Shown here one piece after another: positions 1 through 11,300 of a stretch of 64,000 nucleotides of DNA. The DNA is from Heterotrichella gracilis. Lineage: Eukaryota > Sar > Xanthophyceae > Tribonematales > Xanthonemataceae. The notes under the pieces were generated by a model. That model did no database searches and was not told the DNA's origin. It saw only the letters and a program-made list of their open reading frames with translations. The position numbers and the translations under genes are program-made. The stretch lies in assembly GCA_032358255.1 (NCBI GenBank), contig JAULBX010024405.1, positions 62,001 through 126,000 on the forward strand. Direction: 5' to 3'. Positions within the stretch are counted from its first letter, which is position 1; each line of letters starts with the position of its first letter.

Positions 1-171
1 CATTCACGCACTGGGCGGCCGTTGACACTCTAGGGTTGAGATAGCCCTGTGTGGCCCTAGCCAAACCCCAGCACTGCATTTGCAATGTTGGATACGCGGC
101 AAGGTCATACCCCTCCCCCTCACTCCCAAACCCCCACCCATACCCCCCCTTCCTCCCTTCATCTTCAGGCA

Positions 172-580
172 CACAACTCCCTCCAGCCCGGCTGGCTGCA
201 CGTATAAATAGGCCCCGCTCACAAATGCCAATTTATCTATTCCTTGACCCCCTGAAGCACACGGCCCTCTACATTTTTGCTGGATGCACATGTTAACACC
301 CCTTCCTCCCAATGTCCCAGGCGCACAGATCCCACCAGCCAGGCTAGCGGCATGTATCAATAGGCCCCAAATCACAAATTTTGAACATTGCTCCCACACA
401 TGAAACCCCTTACCTCAGATGCACAGCATTTTTATTTCCGGGCTTGGTGCATGTATCCATAGGCCCCATCCACAATATGTGTCCCACAAGTGCCCTCCTT
501 TCCATAGGCGCACAACTTCCTCCAGCCCGGCTCGCTGCATGTGTCAATAGGCCCCGTGGAAATGGCCAACATCAACCGCT
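172..580 (+). repeat. Four-copy array of the ceramidase acceptor / exon start
   Basis: The block that ends in the functional acceptor (CAATAG before 551) and the first exon bases GGCCCC is repeated upstream at about 172-225, 312-372 and 428-470. Each copy has a C-rich run, a CCAGCCCGGCT-like stretch where preserved, and an ATAGGCCCC end. Spacing is about 80-140 bases. The first three copies diverge directly after GGCCCC. Confidence 0.8.
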
Positions 581-3500
581 CCCCCACCGCCTACATGGCC
601 AACCCCCCAGAGGAGCGGGCCCGCTACGACCACGATGTGGATAGGAACATGACCCTCATTAGGGTTTATGATGCGCAGGGCAGGTGAGGGCTAGGGGGTC
701 GGGAATAGGAGTTGAACATCTTAGGATTTATTTTGGGCGTTCCAGCCAAATGATCCACCTCGCACCACCACCGTTCTCCCACCCCTAGGCCTATTTGTGC
801 CTCCCGCTCGGCGGGGCAGGTCCCTCCCCCTGTCAAGGACTGGAATATGTTTGACCCCTTGACTTTCACAGTCCAGTGGTGCGCAGGGGCCTGGGTGCCT
901 TAGCTGGTCATACTGGAATCTGTCTCGACTCTTGCATTTCAACCCCCCGATCCCCTAAACCCTAAACCTTAAACCCTAAACCCCCATGTGGTGCGCAGGG
1001 GCCTGGGTGCCTTCAGCTGGTTTGCGGTGCACGGCACCTCCATGAGCAACACAAACCCATACATCAGCGGGGACAACAAGGTAAGGGTTGGGGGCCAGTG
1101 ATGTAAATTCTGTGGGTTTGCTCATCAGCAAGCTAGTATCTGTGCTGAGGCAATGCAAACCTCTTCTTCTGAAAACTCTTTGTGCGCTGCATCCCCTAGG
1201 GTTGACGGCTGAGAATTAGGGTACTGGTAAGGTGTTTGTTGTACCTCCATGAGCAACACAAACCCATACATCAGCGGGGACAACAAGGTAAGCTTTGCTT
1301 GTAAACAACTTAACGTACCACATCCCCTAATGTTAGGGTTTTAGGGTATCGCTGGGTGTTTGGTGCACGGCATCTTCCTGAGCAATACAAATCCCTACAG
1401 CAGCGGGGACAACAAGGTAAGGGTTGGGACCGTTCGAGGCAAATATAATGTGCTCCGAAATGATCGACATACATTCCACATGTTGTTTGGGTAGACTGTC
1501 CTGTGCTTGGGATGTGAATGGAACTGCTGGTCCCTGATAAGCTTCCTTAAAGCAACAAACCCTACAACCTGGGGGTTTTTCTCCTAAAATGATGTCAGAA
1601 CCTCCCCGTGTCCAACTGTGCCCCTGCCTCCCCTGCAGGGAGCCGCCGCGCAATTCATGGAGGAATGGGCAGAGGGCACAGGGCACCCTGGGTTTGTGGC
1701 CGCATTTGCGCAGGCAAATGTGGGGGACACCTCGCCCAATGTGCTGGGGGCATTTTGTAACGACACGGGCTTGCCATGCGATGCCGTGCACAGGTGAGGG
1801 TTTTGACGTGGGTAGGGTTTAGGGCTGTGTGCGCACACAGTTAGGGTTTTGGAATGGGTACTGCTGCCATGCGGCGCCGTGCACAGGTGAGGCTTCTGAT
1901 AATTCTAGGGCTTATATTTTTTGAACTTTGATCATTTGCAGTTAAGAGTTTTGAAACGACACAGGCGTGCCATGCGATGCTATCCTCAAGTGAGGGTTTG
2001 ACGTGGTTACGGTTTAAGATATAGGTTCTGGGCACCCGCAGTTTAGGGTATTGCAGCAACACAGGCCTGCCATGTGATGCCGTCTACAGGTGAGGGTTTG
2101 GACAAGGATAAGGTTTAGGTTTTTAGAGCATGCATTTAGGGTTTTGGAGTGGATAGTGCTGCCATGCGACGCCGTTCACATGTGAGAATTTGTGCAAGGT
2201 AAGGGTTACAACAAGGTTTAGGGTTTTGAGGGCATGCAGTCAGGGTTATGTAGAGGACACATGCCGCCATGCCACGCCATCCACAGGTGCAGGGTTTGAT
2301 GTGTTCAGGGAGTAGGGTTTAGGGTTTGAACATGCGCAATTAGGCTTTTGCAAAACTGCATCAAAGACTTTGGCCCACCCCCGCCCCACCCACCCCAATC
2401 CCACCCCCGCCCCATTTCCTTTCACGCAAACACAAGTCACTTCACAATGTGACAGTGGCTACAAGGCACACTGCTGCGCATTCCTCTCACCACAACGGTA
2501 ATATCAACCCCCCACCCACACCCGTGCAGCACCTGCAATGGGCGCAGCGAGCTGTGCCTAGGCAGGGGACCAGGCTGGCCCGATGAGTTTGAATCGACTC
2601 GGATCATCGCCGTGCGCCAATTGAACGCCGCCAAAGCGCTCTGGCACCAGGAGGGCAGCCGAGTGACCGGTCCGATCGATTCCCGCCACGCCTATCTGGA
2701 CATGCGGGCGGTGGTGGTGCATGAGAGCGGGTATACCAGGGAGGGGGTGACGTGCCCCGCGGCGATGGGGTACAGCTTTGCGGCGGGGACCACTGACGGT
2801 GCGTGGCGGCGGTGGTGGTGGTGGTGTAGTGGTGGTGGTGGTGGTGGTGGTGCTTCACTGTTGTATTTTAGTAGTGGCGGTGCGTGGTGATTGGTGCATG
2901 AGAGTGGGTATACCAGGCAGGGGGTGACGTGCCCTGCCGCCATGGGGTACAGCTTTGCGGCAGGGACCACTGACGGTGCGTGGGTGGTGGTGGTGGTGGT
3001 GATGGTGCATTAAAGAGGGGGTAAACCATGACTGCATCAGGGGGGTGGTGTAGAAGGGAGGGAGCGTGGGTGGGGAATGCAGAACGCTTCGGTGTTAAAC
3101 CCTACAGAAGGGTTCACGTTCAAGCAGGGTTTCAACAACGGCACCGCATTCTAGAACCTAGTCAAGGATTTGATCCAACAGTACAGTAGGGTCACGCCAG
3201 CTTGCAAAATTCCTAGCATGTTAGACGCGCAGAAAAGGTAACAAAGGAAATGACAAAGTAAGGAGCGTTTATTGATCCTACTCTTGTCCCTTTGCCCGCA
3301 GGCCCCGGCCAGTTTGACTTCAAGCAGGGCTCCACCAACGGCACCGCCTTCTGGAACCTAGTCAAGGGTTTCATCAAGGAGCCCACACCCCGCCAGGTGG
3401 CGTGCCACCAGCCCAAGCCAATCCTGCTGGACACAGGGGAGATGACGCTGCCCTATGAGTGGTGCGCCGTAGGGTTTAGTCTAGGGTTTTGTTAGGGTTT

Positions 3501-6076
3501 GCTCAAAGAGCCCAAGCCAATCCTGCTGGGTACAGGGGAGATGACGCTGCCCTACGAATGGTGCGCACTAGGGTAAAGGCTAGGGTTCTGGTCAGGGGCA
3601 CGCCTAGGGTTTGGGCTAGGATTTATGTCAGGCTTGTTGTGATGAGGCAGAATCCAAACAGTGCATGCCTGGTCGTGCTGGGCTAGATCACTGAACTGCA
3701 TTCCAGCAATACAGCCAGATGCTGGACTGGGTCGATTGCAAAAGTTGAAAATCCAAATCCAGAGCCAATGAGCTGTTCAAATGAAACCACCTTGCCGCTA
3801 CAGGACCCCCTCCGTGGTTCAGATCCAGATCCTGCGCATCGGCCAGCTGCTGCTGCTGGCTGTGCCTGGTGAGCTGACCACCATGGCAGGGAGGAGGCTC
3901 AGGGAGGCGGTGTATGCAGAGGTAAGAGGGAAGTGAACTCAAGGAAAAGCGTGTAAGGTGCTTTATAAACCCTGATGGAGGTTATTGAGGCCTTGAGGAA
4001 ATAACGGGCGGGGCTGGGGTGGGAGAAAGTGCCTGGTACCCTGACCACCATGGCGGGGAGGAGGGTCAGGGAGGCGGTGTACAAGGAGGTGAGAGGGGAG
4101 GACAACCTTAAGGAAAGTGTCCAGGTCTTGGTTTACCTTGTTGCTGGTCTGAGCAATGTGTACAGGAGCTATGTGACACCTGGGAGGGAACCCAGCACGA
4201 AAACAACCCTCGCAAACGACCGTGCACAGGCACTAAACCCTGTCAATCCATCCCCCAAAACCCTAGCAAACCCTCCTCGCGCAGGCACGCGGTGCGTGGC
4301 CTTGTGCCCATTGTTGCCGGTCTGAGCAATATTACAACAGCATGTATGTTGCCACACGGGGATGAGTATTGGCACCAACACCCTAGTGGAAGCCCCTGTG
4401 TATAGAACCCTACTGAATCCCTACCAATCCATACTCCTGAAAACCTAGCGAAGGAAAGATCTCTTCTTGCAGGTACAGGGCAACCATCGTGGAAGAGTGC
4501 CAGCACCAAAACCCTAGAAAACCCTACCACATCACACTCCAGAAGCCCTAGCAAGCCCTTTTTCCCGCAGGCGCGCGGCGCATGGGGCGACAACCTTGTG
4601 CCCATTGTTGCTGGTTTGAGCAACGTGTACAGCAGCTATGTGACTACATGGGAGGAGTATCAGCATCAGCGATATGAGGGGGCGTTCACGCTGTATGGGC
4701 CGCATACCCTGGGGGCATACATCCAGGTAAGGAAGACTGGGTAGGAGTGGAGGGGGCCATAGTTAATTAGCTACATGCATTCCAGCAATGCAGCCAGATT
4801 AGCAGTCGGTCTTGCACATGCGGCGCCACGCAGCTCTTTCCTGGCACTGTTTGAACCACTTATTGATCCCACGCGACTTGAGGTCCTGCTGGAGTAAGTC
4901 AGCCCACGTGGCCCTTGGCTTACCTACCCCCTTTGCCCCCTCCACCCTACCAAACGCCATACATTTAGGAACCCTATCGTAAACGATAAGGGGGCATGTC
5001 TATTCTTTACGTGTAAAAAAAATGCTGGGGCAGAGTGGTATGGCTGCCACAAAGCTGGATGGACGAGTCATTGATGAGACCTCCATTCAAATTGAAGTCC
5101 CTGCCAATACCCTGCCAGAATCCTATAAAAAACCCTACCAAAACCCTTGCAAATGCCCTGCTTCACCCGCAGGAGTTTGTGCGTCTCACCCATTCCATGG
5201 CGCGCAACCAGACCCTGCCCACCGGCGCACCCCCGCCCAGCCTGATTTCCCGCCAAATCTCATTGCTGACTCCCGTGGTGGTGGATTTGGTCCCCCCGGG
5301 GGCAGAATTCGGGGGCCTGGTGGCAGATGTGGCGCGGGGTCCTTTCCGGGCGGGGGCCAGGGTGGCTGCCACATTCCATGCAGGGTGCCCGCGCAATGAT
5401 CAAATGCTGGGGGGCACATTTTTGGCGGTGGAGCGATACGATGAGGAGGGGGAAGAGTGGGTGCAGGTGGGTGGCGTTTGTGTCGGTGGCAAGGGCGGAA
5501 ACAACCAGCAACTATCCATGTGCTGCTGCCTCTAACTACAACAATACGCACACCCAATAATTACCCAACCAATTCCTTCCTTACCTGCGTAATACCAACA
5601 CCCCTTCACATTTGCAGCGATATGGTGAATTCATTGGGGCACCCTCTTGTATTGGTCCAGCCCCTGGCCACTGTCTGCCACCTCAATTGCCTCGGCCACA
5701 TGGGCAATAAAAACAAATGTCCATTTTGCAGGAATACGGCGATTCCCATTGGAGCACCCTCTTCCATTGGTCCCGCCCCTGGTCAGTGTCTGCCACCTCA
5801 ACTGCCACAGTCACTTGGACAATCCCCAAGAAAACCACCCCAGGGGTGTACCGCCTGGCGCACTTCGGCCACTACAAAACCCTACTGCAGCGGGTGGTAC
5901 CCTACAAGGGTTTTTCCAGCACCTTTGTGGTGGTGGATGGGGATGTGGGTGGTGGTGGTGGGGAGGAGGGGCAGAATGGGTGGGAGTGGGGGGTCTCGCA
6001 TCTGCGGGATTTGTGGATCCAGCTGGTGGGGGGGGTGAGCCGCGTGTTTGGTCGTATGATTTGGCCCTTTGTGTAG
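551..6076 (+). CDS. NCER: Neutral ceramidase (N-acylsphingosine amidohydrolase), 5' end outside window
   Basis: Hydrolyses ceramide to sphingosine and fatty acid; family members act in the secretory pathway or at membranes. Nine exons are visible: 551-683, 999-1080, 1639-1793, 2530-2798, 3302-3461, 3804-3921, 4571-4726, 5173-5466, 5732-6076, all phase-compatible (about 569 residues; the family is usually 650-780, so the N-terminus lies upstream). Family landmarks in order: NINRSP; SWFAVH, whose His matches a zinc ligand; NVGDTSPN, which contains the family nucleophile Ser; KPILLDTGEM; EFTTM-like GELTTMAGRRLREAV; WEEYQHQRYEG and LYGPHT, which supply the remaining metal ligands; then the C-terminal Ig-like domain ending around PGVYRLAHFGHYK. 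A Gly/Glu-rich insertion follows and the last approximately 25 residues are not family-like. Introns are full of exon-edge copies, annotated separately. The identification is secure; the exact C-terminus is less so. Confidence 0.93.
875..915 (+). repeat. Copy of acceptor plus exon start (ceramidase exon at 999)
   Basis: GTGGTGCGCAG plus GGGCCTGGGTGCCTT recurs about 117 bases upstream of the functional site at 990-1013. A one-base loss follows, and the copy then decays into non-coding sequence. Confidence 0.8.
1241..1417 (+). repeat. Two copies of exon 3'-end plus donor (ceramidase exon ending 1080)
   Basis: The copy at about 1242-1292 is identical to the exon end through the GTAAG donor, so it is very recent or has been converted. 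The copy at about 1358-1417 has several replacements but keeps SGDNK-type coding and the GTAAGG donor. TAGGGTT words separate the units. Confidence 0.88.
1765..2292 (+). repeat. Ladder of exon-end/donor copies after ceramidase exon 1639-1793
   Basis: The exon end CCATGCGATGCCGTGCACAG|GTGAGG is followed by at least five decayed copies near 1857-1888, 1951-1992, 2050-2092, 2156-2186 and 2251-2290, about one per 100 bases. Each is followed by GGGTTT/TTTAGGG-type sequence. Most retain a GTGAG or GTGCA donor-like word. Confidence 0.85.
2804..2862 (+). repeat. GGT triplet tract just inside a donor
   Basis: An imperfect (GGT)n run starts a few bases after the donor at 2799. It is one example of the G-rich donor-proximal composition seen across the window. 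Confidence 0.8.
2892..2980 (+). repeat. Well-preserved copy of ceramidase exon end 2717-2798
   Basis: About 90 bases with six substitutions relative to the functional exon end and its GTGCGTGG donor. Five of the six are synonymous in the exon frame; the other changes Glu to Gln. The reading frame encoding the CPAAMGYSFAAGTTDG region is intact in the copy. Confidence 0.88.
3109..3180 (+). repeat. Decayed copy of ceramidase exon start 3302-3380
   Basis: The stretch matching FKQGSTNGTAFWNLVK is recognisable upstream of the real exon but contains an in-frame TAG in place of the Trp codon. It is therefore a dead copy. Confidence 0.85.
3497..3572 (+). repeat. Copy of exon end plus donor (ceramidase exon ending 3461)
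   Basis: The region coding for PKPILLDTGEMTLPYEW is repeated just after the real donor, with a GTGCGC donor at its end. TAGGGTT words lie on both sides. Confidence 0.88.
4037..4370 (+). repeat. Mixed exon copies between ceramidase exons 3921 and 4571
   Basis: A copy of the GELTTMAGRRLREAVY exon end with a GTGAGAGG donor lies at about 4037-4095. Two partial copies of the next exon's start follow, around the bases for VAGLSNVYSSYVTTW, at about 4126-4180 and 4283-4370. Donor-side copies thus precede acceptor-side copies within one intron. Confidence 0.82.
5617..5710 (+). repeat. Copy of acceptor plus start of last ceramidase exon
   Basis: TTTGCAG followed by a diverged version of the exon starting at 5732 (GGCGATTCCCATTGG-type sequence through the CTGTCTGCCACCTCAA stretch). 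It retains a plausible acceptor about 115 bases upstream of the real one. Confidence 0.85.
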
Positions 6077-6189
6077 GTTTCATGTGCATTTTAAAATGCT
6101 GCTGGTGCACTTTTGCACACAGTGTATACTATCGTTCGCTGGACTATAGGCCTGTGGGATTGACCATTGTGTTGTTGTTTGTTGTTGTC

Positions 6190-6315
6190 CCCACGCCATG
6201 TTGCGCAGCGCTGCCCGGCCTGTCTGTTTTTCACCATTGCTGGCTTGTGGTGTGCCGCCGTGTGCTGAGGCGTTCCGTTCCGTTCCTTTCTTTATTTCTT
6301 CGTTCTTGTGGCCTA
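6190..6315 (+). repeat. Dispersed 3'-flank repeat, copy 1
   Basis: Shares the ordered blocks CCACGCCATGTT, TGCCCGGCCTGTCTGT, CATTGCTGGCTTGTGGTGTGC and a following GTTCTTTC/TTCGTTCTT tract with 29400-29520. Both copies lie in the same orientation downstream of unrelated genes. Confidence 0.8.
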
Positions 6316-6368
6316 GTATTTGCTGTGCTTTACACGGGGGTGGGGGGAGGGAGGAGGTGTCGATAAAT

Positions 6369-6373
6369 TGTAA
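6369..6373 (+). terminator. Candidate TGTAA polyadenylation signal of ceramidase
   Basis: TGTAA lies about 290 bases after the stop codon. This pentamer is the usual poly(A) signal in volvocine and related green algae. Its use here is inferred. Confidence 0.45.
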
Positions 6374-8353
6374 CATACATCATAACCCAACAGATGACTG
6401 GTCAGGTTTAAAAATGTACTTTCTTGAACCTGGGGCCTTTTGCACCTAGCCAGGCAAAGGCGCCGGTGCTGTTGGGTTCCAACAGGGTGAGATACATACG
6501 TTCAACTTGAAGCCAAATTGCATGGAGCAACGATGCTATATGGCACATAATCGTTTGCACGGTCTGCTGCAAACAAACTGGGCTCGGTTTGCCGCAATAC
6601 TTTATTCATGGATGCGCTTGTACACGTGTAATGTGGGCGGTGCACTGTCCACTGTCCACTTCAGGTAATGTTGTCGTGGACGCAACCCCTGGTCAGGTCG
6701 ACCGAGGACTTACAGACCGTCGGTCTAAAACCCTTGTAAAATTACCGAGACCCTATTCATGCCAATGGCCATGGGACCTGAATCCCTACTTCTAGGACGA
6801 GCCAACGAACACCAATCACAGTTACAGTCAGCCCAAGTAAAGGTGTGCTACAAGTAGTTCAAAAACTCAACCTCGGAGGTAACTGCGACCCGGGTGGGGA
6901 ATGCCACCCTAGGTACCGCACACACACACGCTTGCATATATATACAGTGGGTGCCACGTAATCGAGTAAGGTTTTACTGGGCGAAAATGGGGGTGGCACT
7001 TTGATGCCCAGGATGTTCTCCAAGGCACAACGCGATGGGCGTCTTCTCGCGCGAAAGATTCTTTACAATTTAAACCTCGGTTTTTGGGACCGTTCAGCTC
7101 CTGTGGTTCCCTCTTCAGGCTGTTATTTGCTAGGTTCCGAGCAGTACCGGTCAGCCATGGTCAGCAAGCTGGCACATGTCTTGCCTATGACCTCCAGAAA
7201 TAAAGTTACAGCGACGGTTGACGAACCAATTGGCCAGCGTACTTGCTTTCAGAAATTATCTTACATACCTAACTTGAGTTCTAAGCCAGCTTTGCAGACT
7301 ACGGTAGGGTGTGGAGAACGCACTGTGCGCATTTAAACGGACCCACTTCGAAGAGAATTCTGCAGTCAACGGCCATCGAGGCTCTGACAGGCACCCTGCA
7401 CTACCGGCGTGCCTGCACACAGCACAGGCGTTTACCTCGGGCCGTATCCCTTTTGCCTTTGGGTTTTGGGTCAAAGGTGCAAAGTGCTACGTGCGGGTGC
7501 GCTCCGTGCGCTCCGCTGCGCCTCGCGCCCCATTCGCATCCTTTTTATAGGGCATGCATATGCATTCGGGGGTGTATGACTTTCCTTGACCAGTTTAAAC
7601 TCAACCTGTCAAGCCGTGGCCTCTCTTGGGGGGCCAATAAAAACTAAGTTAGCCAAGTAAGCAGGCCCTGATGGGTGCAGGTGGTTTCGGCTCGACATGG
7701 TATTTGACAAACCTTACTCAGTTAAGTGGCTCCCACTGTATAATATTATGATATTAAGCAGGACAGGGCTGGGTGGCACAAGGCATGTCGTGATAATTGA
7801 CTCATGACCACCGTGGGCTTTATCGCCGAAATGCGATACATGTATTTTATCAAGCATGTTGGAATAGCTACGGAAGTTTGTTAGTTACTCACCCTCCAAT
7901 GGTCACCAAATTGATTCAAAAGGTACGTTTGCGGCTAGTAGAGATTGCCCATTTTGTATTCAAATGGCATGCCTGTCGCAACTTGATAGAATGTACTGCA
8001 GGTAATTTTATTGCTCCTTCTGAGCGGGTACACATTTTTAAAAGTTTGACAAACATGCAAACATTATGTATAATGTGTGTGACGGGATTGATGAATGCCA
8101 TACCGATATTAACACTTCAAGTTTGCACAATCAGCATCACAGCTTTCCAATGTATTGTTTGCAACGGTTGCAAGATATTAATGGATTGCTCCCTGCCAAT
8201 CTTACCCCCCCGGGTGACGGCTTTCCAGGACTGAGGGCTATGCGTACTTGATATTGCTTTGCCGCCTTGTGCACGCATTTGGAAGGCATCTAGTAACCCA
8301 AGCCAGGTTCAATTTCTGAGTCACATGCTTCCAACGCGTCGATTCCCGGGAGT

Positions 8354-11300
8354 TCATCGCAGCTTGATTACAATCCCCAGTGGGCAGTGGTCGCTCCCCT
8401 GCACCTCTGGCAGGTGGTAGCAGTCGTGCACCTGACCATACAGGGACTCAGACACCTGCAAACCAAATTGAAAATCGGATGGTAATTGGATGGTACCATT
8501 TGGGAAAAGATATTTGAAATCGACAACCATGTGGCACAGATTGGGTGAATACAGGGAATGCTCATCGGAGCGCGGCAATGAATGATTGGCAGTGACAAGG
8601 TTTTAGTACAGCCTCCACCCCTTGTTGCTTGCTCGCGCCCAGAATTAACCCTGCCACGGCACTCGATAGTGCACACAGAACCCTGAGCAGATAATTCTGC
8701 GGAGCAAACCCTACGCTACACACTACACCCCACCTCCACCCACGTAGCCGCACTTCTCATACAACCTACGCCAAACCCTAGGCCAGACCCTAGCTCAAAC
8801 CCTACGCACCAGGAAGTAGTCCAGCCGCCACCCATGCAGTTGCACATCTCTCACAACCTAGGCCAAACCCTAACCCAAACCTTAAGCCAGACCCTAGGTC
8901 AAACCCCACGCACCAGGAAGTAGTCAAGCCGCCACCCCTTGTTGCTTGCCCTTGCCCTGGTGCGGTAGTTCCAGTATGTGTATCCTACCACCCCTGGGTA
9001 CTGCTGTCGGAAAGCGTCCACCAGCCCGCCCCCCACTAAGTGCTGGCTGAAGGAGTCGCGCTCCTCCTGCAAATGGGGGAAATACTTGCTATTATACATC
9101 ATGCATGTATTTCAAAAACATGTTGTGTTTAAAAATAATCCCCCACAACCAGGTGCTGGCCAAAGGAGTCGCACGGCAGTGACAGGTAATGCCCATTACC
9201 TGTAAAATAAGATATGTGCTGTGCCCTGGTCCTATGCGCAGGGACCCTTGCAACCCTTGACCCAGTTCCAGCGGTAATGTGGGCTGCAGGGGCTGCAGGG
9301 CGACTGTGCATGAGAGTACTGCGGGAATGAGTGTGCTGAATCCAGGTAACGGCAACTCATCATAAAGTCAGGTTCCTCCCCACCTGCGTGAACCCCGCTG
9401 ACCGTTTGTTCCCCTTGGGATCGTGGATGTCGATTTCCTGGTGCGCGCAGTTCATGTCGCCAGTCACCACCACAGGCTTGCTGCGCTCCAGGCCCTGGAA
9501 GAAAGAACCCTAAATTAGGGTTCAGCAATTGAACAGCCATCATCTTTATCATGCAAATACACATGTTCCCTGGTTGAGGTATTTGAATTCTGGTTCTCTT
9601 GTTTTGCCTACATCAGGGTTTGGACAGCCAAAATCCAACCAAACAACCATGCCTTAGCCTGTCAAGCGTTGGTTTTCTTACACCTAGGTGCTGGTTCCAT
9701 CACAGAAGACGCGCATTTGCATGCATACTGTGCTTGCCCATTCCTTCTCATGTGCAAGTTCTTCGATGTCCCTGCCACGCACACACGGCTTGCCCCTCTC
9801 CAGACCCTACACATGTGCCCTATATCAGGCTCCGCACCTTGATGTAGGCAGCGAACGCTGTGTCCCACTCCTGTGTGCGGTAGTCCAGCCGCTTGAGCCC
9901 ATCGCCAGAGTTTGGCACATACACGCTCACCAGGAAAAAGGAAGGGAACTCCGCTGTTACCACCCTCCCCTCCCCGTCGTGCACATCCGCGTTAATCCCC
10001 TGGGTGACGGATAGCGGTTTGGACCTGCGAGCGGGGGTTGGGAGGGGTTAAGAGGCTGCTAGGAGATTGACAAGGATGGTATGTGGGGTCAGAGCATCCT
10101 GGAACGCTGTTTCCAACCCTGTAAGATGCCATCCTGCCTTAAACGCGCCACACGCCTTATGCCCAAACCCTAGCATTACGGCCGAATGCCTACCACAGGC
10201 CATCTGCCTTTCTCTCCTGTGCAGCTGGCCTGGAATGTGTCAATCCAGCCCAAGCAGAGGGTTTAGGGTTGTGCTAGGGTTCCGGTTTAGGGTTTTGCCC
10301 TACTTTGACAGTATGGCAGTCCCCCACTAGCCCAGCATGGGACCAAAGCCGCTCCTGTGTAGGGTCCAGGATGGGGGAAATCCTATTGAAGTATTTTTAC
10401 TTTTAAAAAATGTCTATTTTTTTTTATAAAGAGTAAATAGTTTAAGTAAAACTTATTTTGTTATGAAATATAAAAAAATGAGGGTTTACAGCTGGTGCTA
10501 GGGTTCCAGGGTGGCGCAAACAATGCAAGGGTGAATGATGATCTGGCTATACTTCTGATACACATACTATCACCCTTACTAGGGTTTAGGGTTTAAAGAC
10601 CCACTTTGACAGTATGGCAGTCCCCGAGTAGCCCAGCTTGGCGGTGGAGCAGCTCCAGTGCACGGTCCAGGGGGAGGGAAACCCTAGTAGGGTTTCCACC
10701 TCCTCCACGTGCTTGCACTGCAGCTTGGTCTCCTGGAGGCACACCACCTCCGCACCCTCCCGCTCCACTAAGGAAATCAGTGCGCTGGGGTCCTGTGGGG
10801 GGTGAGGAGTGGTGTGTGGGGATTGGCATGTGGCGGGGAAGGGCAATGGGGACTGGCATGCAGTGAGGTCATGCAAGGTGTCTGGGGATTGGCTTTAAAA
10901 AGGGGTAATGTGGGATGCAATTGGCATATTCTGAACTGCAACACGCACAGCGTTGTAAGGTCTTATGTCAAACCCTACAGAGGTCTCCCAAACCCTGTAC
11001 CTTCTTGAGCAGCGCCCTGAGCCCCGCCACGTTCCAGCACAGCACCCTGCATGCCTCCCCGGTGTAGGGCGGCGGCCGCATGCTGGGCTCATACACCGGG
11101 CCTAGCAACAGCAGTACAAACATGCGTTACACACTGGTGAGATAAAACCTTAGGAAGGGATTTGTGTAGGGCGGTCGCATGCTGGGTTCATACACCGGGA
11201 GTGGCATCAGCCAATGCACACCATTGGCTCAAGTGCGAGCATACAATTCAGCGCAATTTTGCCACCAGCAATGCAACTCGAAAGCGGGTAATGATGGACA

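Larger units (their letters stand above)
6077..8353. other. Convergent intergenic region, no gene supported
   Basis: The first 300 bases are probably ceramidase 3' UTR. From about 6450 to 8250 the sequence is more balanced in base composition and lacks the TAGGGTT words and exon copies seen elsewhere. Open frames of 100-145 codons at 7001-7336 and 7797-8234 match nothing I recognise. A CTGTTGG...CCAACAG inverted pair sits near 6470. This may be an inserted element, but no terminal repeats or transposase were seen. Confidence 0.4.

Noticed and set aside
954-990. CCCTAAACCCTAAA run as a telomere end
   Set aside because: Short, internal, and recurring at many places inside introns on both strands; it is interstitial sequence, not a chromosome end.
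6466-6486. CTGTTGG...CCAACAG inverted pair as an LTR or transposon end
   Set aside because: No second copy, no target duplication and no element coding sequence nearby.
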